Origin: Actinomadura hallensis
Lineage (GTDB): Bacteria; Actinomycetota; Actinomycetes; Streptosporangiales; Streptosporangiaceae
NCBI RefSeq assembly: GCF_006716765.1
Contig: NZ_VFPO01000001.1
Location: forward strand, 186,001 to 250,000
Length of the DNA: 64,000 nt
Direction: 5' to 3'
In this document: piece after piece, positions 1-7,434 of the stretch
How positions within the stretch are numbered: the first letter of the stretch is position 1
Layout of the letters: each line of letters opens with the position of its first letter
Program-made: the position numbers and the translations under genes
The notes under the pieces: model-generated
What the model was told of the DNA's origin: nothing
What the model saw: the letters and a program-made list of their open reading frames with translations, nothing else
Databases searched by the model: none

Positions 1-607
1 GGATCCGGTTCGGGGGCGTGCCGAACGCCTCCCCCGCCTCGACCATCTCCGGGTCGACGCCGCGGATGCCGAGTTCGGTCAGCCGCACTCCCGGCGGCAT
101 CGCGAAGATCACCGTGGCGACCACGCCGGGAACGGAGCCGATGCTGAAGAAGAAGATCGCCGGGATCAGGTAGACGAACGCCGGCATCGTCTGCATGAAG
201 TCCAGGATCGGCCGGACGAGGCGGCTCACCATGTCGTTGCGGGCCGCCGCGATCCCGATCGGCACCGACAGCACCGTCGACACCACCGCCGCCACGATCA
301 CCAGGGCGAGCGAGTCCATGGAGTCCTTCCAGAGCTCCATGCTGTCGATCAGCGCGAAGCCGACGACGGAGAACGCCGCCAGCTTCCACCCGCTGACCAC
401 CAGGGCCAGCAGCGCCAGCACCAGCGCCAGCACCAGCGGAGGCGGCCCCGTGAGAACGCCCGTGAGCGCGTCCACCGACGCCTCGATGGCCGTCCCGATC
501 CCGTCGAACAGCCACCCCAGGTTGTCGGTGCACCAGGTGACGAGGTTGTCGAACCACTCGCCCACCGGCGCTCTGGGCAGGTCGACAGCGAGCACGTCAC
601 TCGTCAA
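1..607 (-). CDS. proW: glycine betaine/osmoprotectant ABC transporter permease (ProW-like), partial
   Basis: Inner-membrane permease of a type I ABC importer for glycine betaine, proline or related quaternary amines. About 202 N-terminal residues are present; the C-terminus runs off the window at base 1. The translation has several hydrophobic helices and a permease loop near residues 170-195 (REGION GVDPEMVEAGEAFG), typical of ProW/OpuAB. A TTG at 607 is preferred as start: AAGGAGG lies 9 bases upstream and it overlaps the proV stop by 11 bases. A GTG at 595 is possible but lacks a close ribosome site. A longer reading in another frame from 600 is a shadow. The family and the coupling to proV are clear; the exact substrate is inferred. 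Confidence 0.9.
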   Translation of the reverse strand, partial: MTSDVLAVDLPRAPVGEWFDNLVTWCTDNLGWLFDGIGTAIEASVDALTGVLTGPPPLVLALVLALLALVVSGWKLAAFSVVGFALIDSMELWKDSMDSLALVIVAAVVSTVLSVPIGIAAARNDMVSRLVRPILDFMQTMPAFVYLIPAIFFFSIGSVPGVVATVIFAMPPGVRLTELGIRGVDPEMVEAGEAFGTPPNRI

Positions 608-1850
608 CGCCGCCGCCCTCCTTCGTCAGTGCCAGCTCGGGTTCCTCCTCGACGACGTCGTCGAGATTCGTGTTGATCGCTCCCAGCGCCGCCAGGAGCG
701 TCACCCGCGGTATCACCCCGACCAGGGTCCCGTCGTCGTCCACGACGGGTACGGGCAGGTCGCTCTCGGCGCACCGCACGAACAGGTCCGCGACCGGGGT
801 GTCGGGGGACACCGGCTCCGGGTCCTCCGGATCGATCAGCCCGTCGAGCTTCTGGACGTTGTCCTGCACCGCGTCCGCTATCACCGTCGCGCGGACCCGG
901 CCGACCAGCCTGCGGTCGCGACCGATCACGAACGCCGCGGAGGTCTGATGCTCGCGCATCGTCCTGAGCGCCGTCCGCGGACCCGTAGTCGACAGTACCG
1001 TGACCAGCGGTTTCTCCATAACCGAGGCCGCCGTGAGCACCCTGGTACGGTCCACGTCCGCGACGAACTGCGCGACGTAGTCGTTCGCCGGGTCGGTGAG
1101 GATCTCCTCGGCCGTCCCTATCTGCACGATCCGGCCCTCCCGCATCACCGCGATGCGGTCGCCGATGCGCATGGCCTCGTTCAGGTCGTGCGTGATGAAC
1201 ACGATCGTCTTGCCGAACTTGGCCTGCAGGTCCATCAGGAGATCCTGGACCTCCCGCCGGATCAGCGGGTCGAGGGCGCTGAACGCCTCGTCCATCAGGA
1301 TCAGGTCGGTGCCGGACGCGAGCGCGCGGGCGAGCCCGACGCGCTGCTTCATCCCGCCCGACAGCTCGCCGGGATACTTGTCCTCCCAGCCTTCGAGACC
1401 GACGAGTTTCAGGAACTCGCGGGCGGTCTTCTCCCGTTCCTCCTTCGGGACTCCGCGAACCTCGAGCCCGTAGGCGGCGTTCGCGAGCACCGTCCGGTGA
1501 GGGAAGAGCGCGAAGTGCTGGAACACCATGCTGACCTTGTTCTGCCGCAGTGTCCGCAGCGCCTTCGGCGACATCTTCGCGATGTCCTGGCCGTCGATCT
1601 CGACGCTGCCCGACGTCACGGGGAGGAGTCCGTTCAGCATCCGGATGAGCGTTGACTTCCCGGAGCCCGACAGACCCATGACCACGAAGATCTCGCCCTC
1701 GTGGACCTCGAACGAGGCGTCGACCACCGCCGGCGTGACCCCAAGGCGGCGGATCGTGTCGAGGTCGGCGCCCGCCTTGAGTTTCCGTTGTGCCTCGGCC
1801 GCCTTACGGCCGAAGAGTTTCGTGACGCTTTCCGCGCGGAGTACTGACAC
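597..1850 (-). CDS. proV: glycine betaine/osmoprotectant ABC transporter ATP-binding protein with CBS domains (ProV-like)
   Basis: Cytoplasmic ATPase energising the importer whose permease follows. Walker A is GLSGSGKST, the signature is LSGGMKQR, Walker B is LILMDEAFSALD, and the switch His lies in FITHDL. The last ~130 residues form a CBS-pair-like region, which in this family senses ionic strength. The N-terminal extension before the first beta strand (about residues 15-45) is typical of ProV/OpuAA rather than generic importers. Start choice is uncertain: GTG 1850 has AAAGGAG only 3 bases upstream, while an in-frame GTG at 1871 has no visible ribosome site. A substrate-binding ProX would be expected beyond base 1. 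Osmotic regulation is family knowledge; no operator was recognised. Confidence 0.92.
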   Translation of the reverse strand: MSVLRAESVTKLFGRKAAEAQRKLKAGADLDTIRRLGVTPAVVDASFEVHEGEIFVVMGLSGSGKSTLIRMLNGLLPVTSGSVEIDGQDIAKMSPKALRTLRQNKVSMVFQHFALFPHRTVLANAAYGLEVRGVPKEEREKTAREFLKLVGLEGWEDKYPGELSGGMKQRVGLARALASGTDLILMDEAFSALDPLIRREVQDLLMDLQAKFGKTIVFITHDLNEAMRIGDRIAVMREGRIVQIGTAEEILTDPANDYVAQFVADVDRTRVLTAASVMEKPLVTVLSTTGPRTALRTMREHQTSAAFVIGRDRRLVGRVRATVIADAVQDNVQKLDGLIDPEDPEPVSPDTPVADLFVRCAESDLPVPVVDDDGTLVGVIPRVTLLAALGAINTNLDDVVEEEPELALTKEGGGVDE

Positions 1851-2055
1851 GATCTCCTTTCGGGTTCCCACGTCCGGGTGAGGCGCGGAAACGGGTCGCC
1901 TTTCAATTCCGTCCAGGCGCCCGGACGTGCCGCCTCACGCAGTGAGATCGGCAACCAGACGCCGTACCAGTGCGTCGCCCGAAACTACCCGTTCAGAGAA
2001 CATGTTTCATCTTTTGGTGCTTCTCGTCACGTTCAGGTCACGAATCGAGTACGTC

Positions 2056-2631
2056 TTACACCTTTGTGCGATGAAAGTTCAGGTACGACCGCGACGGCGT
2101 GGGCCCCCGCTGGTCCTGGTACCGCGACCCGTGTCGCTCCGCTCCGTACGGGTACTCGACCGGCGAACTCGTCCGGAACAGGCACAGCTGTCCGATCTTC
2201 ATTCCCGGCCACAGCTTGATCGGCAACGTCGCCATGTTCGACAGCTCCAGCGTCACGTGCCCCACGAACCCGGGGTCGATCCAACCGGCTGTCGAGTGCG
2301 TTAGCAGCCCAAGCCTCCCCAAACTGGACTTTCCTTCCAGCCTAGCCGCTAGGTCATCCGGCAGGCCGAACACCTCGTACGTCGAGGCCAGCACGAACTC
2401 CCCCGGATGCAGCACGAAGGCCTCCTGGGGGTCGACCTCCACCAGCCGCGTCAGATCCGGCTGCTCCTCGGCCGGATCGATGTGCGGGTACTTGTGGTTC
2501 TCGAACACCCGGAACCACCTGTCCAGCCGTACGTCCACGCTGGCCGGCTGGACCATCTCCGGCTCGTACGGGTCGATCTTCACTCGCCCGGACTCGAGCT
2601 CGGCCTTGATGTCACGATCGGAGAGCAGCAC
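2056..2631 (-). CDS. dcd: dCTP deaminase (dcd)
   Basis: Converts dCTP towards dUMP in thymidylate synthesis. The 191-residue product starts [12 protein letters not shown] and carries the family blocks [36 protein letters not shown] and [12 protein letters not shown]. Length and sequence closely follow actinobacterial Dcd, which in Mycobacterium tuberculosis is bifunctional (deaminase plus dUTPase); that activity is inferred here. The start is the GTG at 2631, which gives the usual family length; the open frame reaches 2694, but the extra 21 residues are not part of the family. It is divergent from tRNA-Gly(CCC), an arrangement also seen in mycobacteria. Confidence 0.95.
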   Translation of the reverse strand: MLLSDRDIKAELESGRVKIDPYEPEMVQPASVDVRLDRWFRVFENHKYPHIDPAEEQPDLTRLVEVDPQEAFVLHPGEFVLASTYEVFGLPDDLAARLEGKSSLGRLGLLTHSTAGWIDPGFVGHVTLELSNMATLPIKLWPGMKIGQLCLFRTSSPVEYPYGAERHGSRYQDQRGPTPSRSYLNFHRTKV

Positions 2632-2720
2632 GCCAGAAAAGCTATCCCACCACGTCCGAGCCCCCACCACGATCCGGTACAGTGTCCACTGCACGGAGGC
2701 TCCACGACCGGCCTCCGCAC

Positions 2721-2791
2721 GCGGGTGTAGTTCAATGGTAGAACTTCAGCTTCCCAAGCTGACAGCGCGGGTTCGATTCCCGTCACCCGCT
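2721..2791 (+). tRNA. tRNA-Gly (anticodon CCC)
   Basis: A 71-base cloverleaf. The 7-bp acceptor stem pairs GCGGGTG (2721-2727) with CACCCGC (2784-2790) and the discriminator base is T. The D-arm contains TTCAATGGTAGAA, the anticodon arm is TCAGC-TTCCCAA-GCTGA with anticodon CCC, and the T-arm contains GGTTCGATTCC. CCA is not encoded. The 3' end of such genes is a common integration site, and a decayed integrase lies just beyond it. Confidence 0.97.
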
Positions 2792-2801
2792 CTGATCACG
2801 A

Positions 2802-2838
2802 AGGCCCAGGCCAGCGGCGCACCGCTGGCGCTGGGCCT
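2802..2838 (+). terminator. GC-rich hairpin after tRNA-Gly
   Basis: AGGCCCAG (2802-2809) pairs with CTGGGCCT (2831-2838), and CCAGCGG (2811-2817) with CCGCTGG (2822-2828), around a 4-base loop. This 15-bp interrupted stem sits 11 bases past the tRNA and between it and the convergent integrase remnant. It is probably a bidirectional terminator, although no T-run follows. Confidence 0.6.
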
Positions 2839-2864
2839 CCTCTGTGTCTCGGCCACCGTGCCCG

Positions 2865-3352
2865 CTACGTGCCCGATCGCTCGGACTCGTCGGCCTTCCT
2901 GAGCTCTCGCTCGGCCATCCTGCCGAGCGACGAGGCGATCTCGCGGTCACGCTCCCGCCGCGCGTGCAGATAGACCTGCGCCGCCCGCGTGGACGAGTGA
3001 CCCATCCGGCTCATCAGCTCGGCCAGCGAGGCCCCCGACTCGGCCGCGTACGTGTTGCCAGTGTGGCGAAGGTCATGCACGTGAATTGCGCCAACCTCCA
3101 GTTCCGCCTTCTTCAGAGCCTGCGCCCAGGTCTTGGAGAAGTTGCTTCGCCGGAGCCGGCCACCCCGCACGCCGACGAACACGAAGCCGTTGGGGGCTTG
3201 CGCAGGTCCGGAATGATCAAGTCGGGAAGCACGACGGTACGCCGGCCGGCCTCCGACTTGGGCTTCCCCTTCACCACGGTCCCCAGCTCGTACACCGTCT
3301 CCTCCACACGCACCGTTCCGGCGTCCAGATCAAGGTTCTTGCGGTCGGGACG
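2865..3352 (-). pseudogene. tyrosine (phage-type) integrase, C-terminal remnant with frameshift
   Basis: Two frames read on the minus strand carry successive parts of one actinobacterial tyrosine recombinase. The upstream part (about 3352-3205) reads LDLDAGTVRVEETVYELG and KSEAGRRTVVLPDLIIPDL. The downstream part (3182-2865) reads RRSNFSKTW, HVHDLRHTGNTYAAESGA, MGHSSTRAAQVY and ARRERD. The second frame retains the catalytic R-H-R-H-Y-type blocks. Between them about 10-15 codons of the usual sequence are missing and the frame changes. The N-terminal core-binding domain (about 200 residues) is absent. The gene is therefore dead. Its place beside the 3' end of tRNA-Gly marks an old site-specific integration. 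Confidence 0.85.
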
Positions 3353-3417
3353 ATGTTGAGTCGTGTTGATGCTGGTTCGGGGCGTGAACGGGTTCTGCGG
3401 GCCGGCGGCGTCCGCTA

Positions 3418-3885
3418 TCAAGAGCTGAATGTGAGGGCGGCCGCCTCGCGGACTGCGCGTTCGTACTGGTTCCGTCGGAACGTGAAGGGCCCGAAGCTCC
3501 CGTAGTCGCGGTCGGGTCGGTGGGGCTGAACAAATCCCCGCCAGGTCACCAGGTCGTCGTCAATGAGCACGCTCGCTTCGAGCGGCCAGCAGCCGACCTC
3601 GCCGCAGTCGCAGCCGAGCAGGGCGATCACACCGCGTTTCGCCCAGTAAGCGGACTCCGTTCGTCCCATGAGGTAGGCCGTCAGGTCGCCGAAATTGAAG
3701 TGATCGAGCACGATCCCGGCGTATGCGCCCGGTGCGTCATAGCCCGAAGCGTGCTCGAAACCGGAGACGAGGTCCACAAGGCTGACATTGTCTATGTGCG
3801 GCAGGAGCTCGCAGGCGGGGACTGGTCCGTCGCCCCATGGCCGGACATCGAAGCGGACCTTGCGCATGGGCGGCGAACTCGGCAT
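3418..3885 (-). CDS. hypothetical protein with CDCGEVGCW motif
   Basis: A 155-residue soluble protein of unknown function. Around residues 92-99 it has the Cys-rich motif CDCGEVGCW, followed by an acidic/aromatic segment and a C-terminal GPFTFRRNQYERAV block. I have seen a similar layout (CxCGxxGCW, then W-x-x-F-x-x-PHR, then GPFxFxRxQY) in uncharacterised actinobacterial proteins, but no reaction is known to me. The Cys cluster could bind metal; this is only a suggestion. No clear ribosome site precedes ATG 3885 or the in-frame ATG 3867. It lies between the integrase remnant and the arsenic genes, so it may be cargo of the same element. Confidence 0.7.
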   Translation of the reverse strand: MPSSPPMRKVRFDVRPWGDGPVPACELLPHIDNVSLVDLVSGFEHASGYDAPGAYAGIVLDHFNFGDLTAYLMGRTESAYWAKRGVIALLGCDCGEVGCWPLEASVLIDDDLVTWRGFVQPHRPDRDYGSFGPFTFRRNQYERAVREAAALTFSS

Positions 3886-3950
3886 AGGCCAAGTTTGCCG
3901 CCGGTTCCCGTCATCCGGTTGCGCCGGCCGACGTGTACTTCAGGTGGCGA

Positions 3951-4415
3951 TCAGGTGCAGGCGCATCCGGAGTCGGACTTGGTCTCTGCCTGAGTGCCGC
4001 AGCAGGCGTCGCCCTCCGACATGTCGGCGGCGCTGTCGCCCAGGGTGTCGGCGTCGGCCTTGACCGTGTAGACCTCCCATGGCTCGCCGCCGGGGCCTTG
4101 GACCCAGACCTTGTCCTGCAGCGCGTAGCAGCACGAGGTGTCGTTCTCCTCCAGGGTCACGAGTCCGGCGTCCTTCAGGCGCTCGGTCGCCTCGGTGACC
4201 AGTTCGGAGTTCTCGACCTCGACGCCGAGGTGGTCCATGCGGGTCGGTTCGTCGTCCTGGCCCTCGATCAGGACGAGCTTGAGCGGCGGCTCGGTGATGG
4301 CGAAGTTGGCGTAGCCGGGCCGGAGCTTGGCCGGTTCGGCGCCGAACAGCTTGGAGTAGAAGGCGATCGAGCCTTCCAGGTCGGACACGCGCAGTGCGAG
4401 CTGGACGCGGGACAT
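3951..4415 (-). CDS. arsI: ArsI-like organoarsenical C-As lyase / CadI-family glyoxalase-fold protein
   Basis: Type I extradiol-dioxygenase/glyoxalase-fold enzyme of 154 residues that in characterised ArsI proteins cleaves the carbon-arsenic bond of trivalent organoarsenicals. Visible features are the VQLALRVSDLEGSIAFYSKL start, the MDHLGVEVE metal-ligand strand and the vicinal cysteine pair in DTSCCYALQDKVWV, which binds arsenic in ArsI. The C-terminus adds a further Cys pair and CAC, a tail often seen in CadI/ArsI homologues. ATG 4415 is preceded by GAGGAGG, which excludes a longer reading of this frame. It is divergent from arsR across a palindromic operator. The alternative annotation is cadmium-induced protein CadI; the arsenic neighbours favour ArsI. 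Confidence 0.88.
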   Translation of the reverse strand: MSRVQLALRVSDLEGSIAFYSKLFGAEPAKLRPGYANFAITEPPLKLVLIEGQDDEPTRMDHLGVEVENSELVTEATERLKDAGLVTLEENDTSCCYALQDKVWVQGPGGEPWEVYTVKADADTLGDSAADMSEGDACCGTQAETKSDSGCACT

Positions 4416-4476
4416 GCGGTTCCTCCTCGTGTCGGGCGGTGTCGGCCGGCCGCGGCGGCCGATGCCTCGGTGGACG

Positions 4477-4500
4477 CTGTTTAGATATCCGTCTAAACAG
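4477..4500. promoter_or_regulatory. ArsR-type operator between arsI and arsR
   Basis: Perfect 9-bp inverted repeat CTGTTTAGA (4477-4485) and TCTAAACAG (4492-4500) with a 6-base spacer. It lies in the 135-base divergent intergenic region, 62 bases from the arsI start and 51 from arsR. The AT-rich core in otherwise GC-rich DNA and its place between divergent arsenic genes suggest binding by one of the two ArsR proteins. Confidence 0.75.
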
Positions 4501-4550
4501 CCTGTGGCCCGAGTTTGCCTCTCTGCATAGATAGATGTCAAATTAGAGGT

Positions 4551-4931
4551 ATGTCGAAGCAGCAGTTGCCGATCATGAACTCCGTCGACGTCGAGGAGGC
4601 GTGCTGTGCGCCCCTGGTCTGCGAGCCGTTGAGCGAGAGCGAGGCGGCCCTGCTGGCGCCGCTGTTCAAGTCGATCGGCGATCCCGTCCGGCTGCGGCTG
4701 CTGTCGTTGATCGCCTGCCACGAGGGCGGAGAGGTGTGCGTATGCGACCTGACGGCCGCGTTCGACCTCACGGCGCCCACGATCAGCCATCACCTGAAGG
4801 TGCTCAAGCAGGCCGGACTCATCGACTCCGAGCGGCGCGGGACGTGGGTCTACTACTGGCTCAATCCCGGCGTTCTGGAACGACTGTCCATGATCCTGGG
4901 GCCGCGCGTCACCGCGGCCGCTGCCTCCTGA
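4551..4931 (+). CDS. arsR: ArsR/SmtB family metalloregulator (arsenic-responsive)
   Basis: A 126-residue winged-helix repressor. The helix-turn-helix spans about residues 60-95 (VCVCDLTAAFDLTAPTISHH) and is followed by the wing motif RRGTWVYYWL. CVCDL is the arsenite-binding thiol pair at the start of the recognition segment, as in the classical ELCVCDL of ArsR proteins. A further CC lies in the N-terminal arm. ATG 4551 is preferred; only a weak AGAGG precedes it. It is followed 16 bases later by arsC, so both probably share a transcript and are derepressed by trivalent arsenic. Confidence 0.93.
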   Translation: MSKQQLPIMNSVDVEEACCAPLVCEPLSESEAALLAPLFKSIGDPVRLRLLSLIACHEGGEVCVCDLTAAFDLTAPTISHHLKVLKQAGLIDSERRGTWVYYWLNPGVLERLSMILGPRVTAAAAS

Positions 4932-4947
4932 CTGGGCGGCCTCCGTC

Positions 4948-5349
4948 GTGCCCGAGGTGCTGTTCGTGTGCGTCCACAACTCCGGACGCTCCCAGATGGC
5001 CGCCGCCCTGCTCGACCATCACGCCGCCGGACGGGTCCGTGTCCGCTCGGCCGGATCGGCGCCGGCCGACGAGATCAACCCCGTCGTCCGCGCGGTGATG
5101 GCCGAACTCGGCCTGGACCTGTCCCGGGAGTTCCCCAAGCCGCTCACCGGCGAAGCCGTCCAGGCCGCAGACGTGGTCATCACCATGGGGTGCGGCGATG
5201 TCTGCCCCGTCTTCCCTGGCAAGCGGTATCTCGACTGGGAGCTTCCCGATCCCGCCGGGCTGCCCGCGGAGGAGGTCCGTCCCATCCGGGACGAGATCGA
5301 CGTCCGCGTTCGTGCCCTGCTCGCCGAGCTTCTGCCCGCCGAGGGCTGA
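4948..5349 (+). CDS. arsC: arsenate reductase, low-molecular-weight phosphatase fold (ArsC)
   Basis: A 133-residue enzyme reducing arsenate to arsenite. The phosphatase-type anion loop CVHNSGRS (C-x5-R-S) is at residues 8-15. A resolving Cys pair lies in GCGDVCPVFPG and the catalytic Asp loop in ELPDPAG. In actinomycetes this family is coupled to thioredoxin or to mycothiol/mycoredoxin; which one applies here cannot be read from the sequence. Start is GTG 4948. Its product would be the substrate of ArsM downstream. No efflux carrier that would export the arsenite is encoded nearby. Confidence 0.93.
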   Translation: MPEVLFVCVHNSGRSQMAAALLDHHAAGRVRVRSAGSAPADEINPVVRAVMAELGLDLSREFPKPLTGEAVQAADVVITMGCGDVCPVFPGKRYLDWELPDPAGLPAEEVRPIRDEIDVRVRALLAELLPAEG

Positions 5350-5374
5350 CCGTCGCCGCTCTTCCCTCGAAGCC

Positions 5375-5405
5375 GTTCATCGTTTATCGTCGATTAACGA
5401 TGAAC
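5375..5405. promoter_or_regulatory. 31-bp near-perfect palindrome overlapping the second arsR start
   Basis: GTTCATCGTT (5375-5384) is the exact reverse complement of AACGATGAAC (5396-5405). The 11-base centre continues the symmetry, so 14 of 15 base pairs match around base 5390. The second arm includes the ATG of the downstream regulator at 5400-5402. A palindrome over the start codon with no Shine-Dalgarno upstream suggests a leaderless transcript controlled by autorepression. The sequence differs from the 4477-4500 operator, so the two ArsR proteins probably see different sites. Confidence 0.75.
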
Positions 5406-5750
5406 GAGGAGAAAGGGCCGCTCGACCGGCCGACGGCCACGGAGTACGCGTCCTGGTTCAAGGCACTGGCCGATCCCACCCGCGTCCAGATCGTGTCCCT
5501 GCTCGCACGGCAGGGACGGCCGATGAGCGTCGGCGAGATCGTCGACGCCGTCCACGTCGGGCAGTCGACGGTGTCCGCACATCTCAAGGTGCTGGCCGAG
5601 GTCCGTTTCGTCCTGGTCGACCGGCACGGCACCTCCCGCTACTACCGGATCAACACGGCGTGCGTGGAGTGCTTCCCCACCGCCGCCGACCTGGTGATGG
5701 GACGGCCGGCACCGGCACCGCCGACCTGCCCGCCCGAAGGAGACGCATGA
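5400..5750 (+). CDS. second ArsR family regulator
   Basis: A 116-residue winged-helix protein. ASWFKALADPTRVQIVSLLA is the conserved first helix pair, VHVGQSTVSAHLKVL the recognition helix and RHGTSRYYRI the wing. It lacks the CVCDL arsenic site of the upstream ArsR; instead it has CVECFP near the C-terminus (about residues 88-93) and one further Cys, so a different thiol inducer site is likely. No ribosome site precedes ATG 5400, which sits in a palindrome, consistent with leaderless translation. Its stop overlaps the start of arsM (ATGA), suggesting it controls arsM and arsN. Any ligand, such as methylated or organic arsenic, is inference. Confidence 0.9.
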   Translation: MNEEKGPLDRPTATEYASWFKALADPTRVQIVSLLARQGRPMSVGEIVDAVHVGQSTVSAHLKVLAEVRFVLVDRHGTSRYYRINTACVECFPTAADLVMGRPAPAPPTCPPEGDA

Positions 5751-6499
5751 TGGCAGACCCCGGACCCGGACCCAGGCCCCAGACCGACGCCATCATCGCC
5801 CGGTACTCGGGTTTCGCCCGTCTCGCCCAGGCAGGCGGCACTCCACACGACGGCAACGGGTGCGGCGATTCCTGCTCCGATGTCACCGCCTACGCCGCTG
5901 AGGACCAGGTGCCGGAGGCCGCCTTACGGGCAAGTCTTGGGTGCGGCAACCCTCTCGCCGTCGCCGACTTGCGTCCTGGGGAAACCGTGCTGGACCTGGG
6001 CTCCGGCGGCGGCTTGGACGTGCTGCTCTCGGCGCGCCGTGTCGGCCCGGCCGGAACCGTCTACGGCCTCGATGCCAGCGACGACATGCTCGCCATCGCC
6101 CGCGCCAACGCCGCCCAGGCCGGAGCCGACAACGTCCACTTCCTCCGCGGCCGCATCGAAGACATCCCGCTGCCCGCTGCCCGCGTGGACGTGATCATCT
6201 CGAACTGCGTCATCAACCTCGCCGCCGACAAGGCGCGCGTACTCGCCGAAGCGTTCCGTGTCCTGGTCCCCGGCGGTCGATTCGGGGTCAGCGACATCAT
6301 CGCCGAGTCCGGCCTCGATCCCGGCGAGCGCACCGCAGCGGAGAACCGCATCGGCTGCGCCGCCTCCACCCTCACCGCCGAGGAGTACCGTCACGAACTG
6401 CGCGCCGCGGGATTCACCGGCATCACCATCACCGCGACCTCCGAGGCCGGCGAGGGGTTGCACACCGCCATCGTCCAGGCTGCCAAGCCCACAGGCTGA
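5747..6499 (+). CDS. arsM: arsenite S-adenosylmethionine methyltransferase (ArsM)
   Basis: A 250-residue class I methyltransferase that methylates arsenite. The SAM loop VLDLGSGGGLDVLLSARRVG lies near residues 80-100 and GLDASDDMLAIARANA follows. Conserved ArsM cysteines are present in SLGCG, SNCVINL and RIGCAAS, and an extra pair occurs in GCGDSC near the N-terminus. ATG 5747 and the adjacent in-frame ATG 5750 are both served by AAGGAG; the first overlaps the regulator stop. Methylation of arsenite can either detoxify by volatilisation or feed synthesis of toxic organoarsenicals. The co-occurrence of arsI and arsN argues for handling of organic arsenic. Confidence 0.93.
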   Translation: MMADPGPGPRPQTDAIIARYSGFARLAQAGGTPHDGNGCGDSCSDVTAYAAEDQVPEAALRASLGCGNPLAVADLRPGETVLDLGSGGGLDVLLSARRVGPAGTVYGLDASDDMLAIARANAAQAGADNVHFLRGRIEDIPLPAARVDVIISNCVINLAADKARVLAEAFRVLVPGGRFGVSDIIAESGLDPGERTAAENRIGCAASTLTAEEYRHELRAAGFTGITITATSEAGEGLHTAIVQAAKPTG

Positions 6500-6512
6500 C
6501 CCCTGACGCGCC

Positions 6513-7031
6513 ATGCCGTCCCACCACGGTCGCCCTGAGATCGCCGTCCGGGCCATGCAGCGCCGGGACGCCGACCAAGTCCTGACGATCTACCAACACG
6601 GCCTGGACACCGGACACGCCGGCTTCGAGACGACCGCCCCCACCTGGGAAGAGTTCGACGCCGCCAAACTCGACCGATACCGGTACGTCGCAACCGACCG
6701 GTCAAGCCGAACCGTGCTGGGCTGGATCGCGGCCAGTCCCGTCTCGGACCGATGCTGCTACGCCGGAGTTGTGGAGCACAGCATCTACGTCTCCCCTGAC
6801 GCCCGCGGCCTGGGCATCGGCACCGCACTGCTGGCGACGTTCATCGCCGCCACCGAGGCCGACGGCATCTGGACGATCCAGACCGGCATCTTCCCCGAGA
6901 ACACGCCCAGTCTCCGCCTGCACGCGAGGGCGGGCTTCCGCACGGTCGGCACCCGCCAAAGGATCGGCCGCCTACGCGGCCGCTGGCGCGACGTCCTACT
7001 ACTGGAGCGCCGAAGCCCCACCGTCCTCTAA
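6513..7031 (+). CDS. arsN: GNAT N-acetyltransferase, ArsN-like (arsinothricin/phosphinothricin acetyltransferase family)
   Basis: A 172-residue GNAT protein whose architecture matches ArsN1, the enzyme that N-acetylates arsinothricin and related glutamate analogues. It shows IYQHGLDTGHAGFET at the substrate loop, VEHSIYVSPDARGLGIGTAL (the acetyl-CoA pyrophosphate loop) and IFPENTPSLRLHARAGF, a block shared with phosphinothricin acetyltransferases. ATG 6513 lies 13 bases after arsM. The chain ArsC-ArsM-ArsN with divergent ArsI suggests a host exposed to arsenic-containing antibiotics or their precursors. Substrate preference between phosphinothricin and arsinothricin cannot be settled by sight. 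Confidence 0.85.
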   Translation: MPSHHGRPEIAVRAMQRRDADQVLTIYQHGLDTGHAGFETTAPTWEEFDAAKLDRYRYVATDRSSRTVLGWIAASPVSDRCCYAGVVEHSIYVSPDARGLGIGTALLATFIAATEADGIWTIQTGIFPENTPSLRLHARAGFRTVGTRQRIGRLRGRWRDVLLLERRSPTVL

Positions 7032-7434
7032 CCGCACCGCCCAACGCCGCGTTGCCCTCGACGACTCTGAAACACCGAGGCCAACGAGCCGGAGAGTGAC
7101 AGCGGCAGCAGCGGCCGACGATCGCCACGGCGGGGCTGGGATGAGGGGTGGACGCTGCCGCGCGGTCCTTCGGTGCTCGGCCGTGGGCGCTGTGGTCCGG
7201 GCCCGTTTGCCCTGTGATGAGTCGGGCGCCGTCCTCGCCGGCAGCCGCCCCGGGTGGGGCGTCGCCGAGGTCAGGCGGTGCGGGCCTGGCTCGACGCCAG
7301 ACGCGCCACCGGCCGTGGGCCGGGGCGCGACGAGGCGCCGGACGGGGGTGCCGAGTGGTTACTTCCGGGGAGAGGGCAGGCGGCCGAGTCTGTGGTCGGT
7401 CAAGGGCCGCAAGAGAGTGGACGGCCTCGGGGGC
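7032..7434. other. intergenic region, no supported gene
   Basis: About 400 bases between arsN and the convergent membrane-protein gene. Short open frames exist on both strands, but none has a recognisable domain, ribosome site or sensible hydropathy. I see no hairpin strong enough to call a terminator and no second copy of the tRNA 3' end that would mark the far boundary of an integrated element. Confidence 0.5.

Noticed and set aside
195..1655. 486-codon plus-strand frame opposite proV and proW
   Set aside because: The minus strand carries clear Walker and signature motifs; the plus frame has none.
1872..2055. riboswitch upstream of proV
   Set aside because: I looked for conserved c-di-AMP or other aptamer cores between dcd and proV and saw no recognisable motif or strong structure.
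5198..5746. N-terminal extension that would lengthen arsM to 433 residues
   Set aside because: The extension overlaps arsC and the second arsR in another frame; AAGGAG and the ATGA overlap place the true start at 5747.
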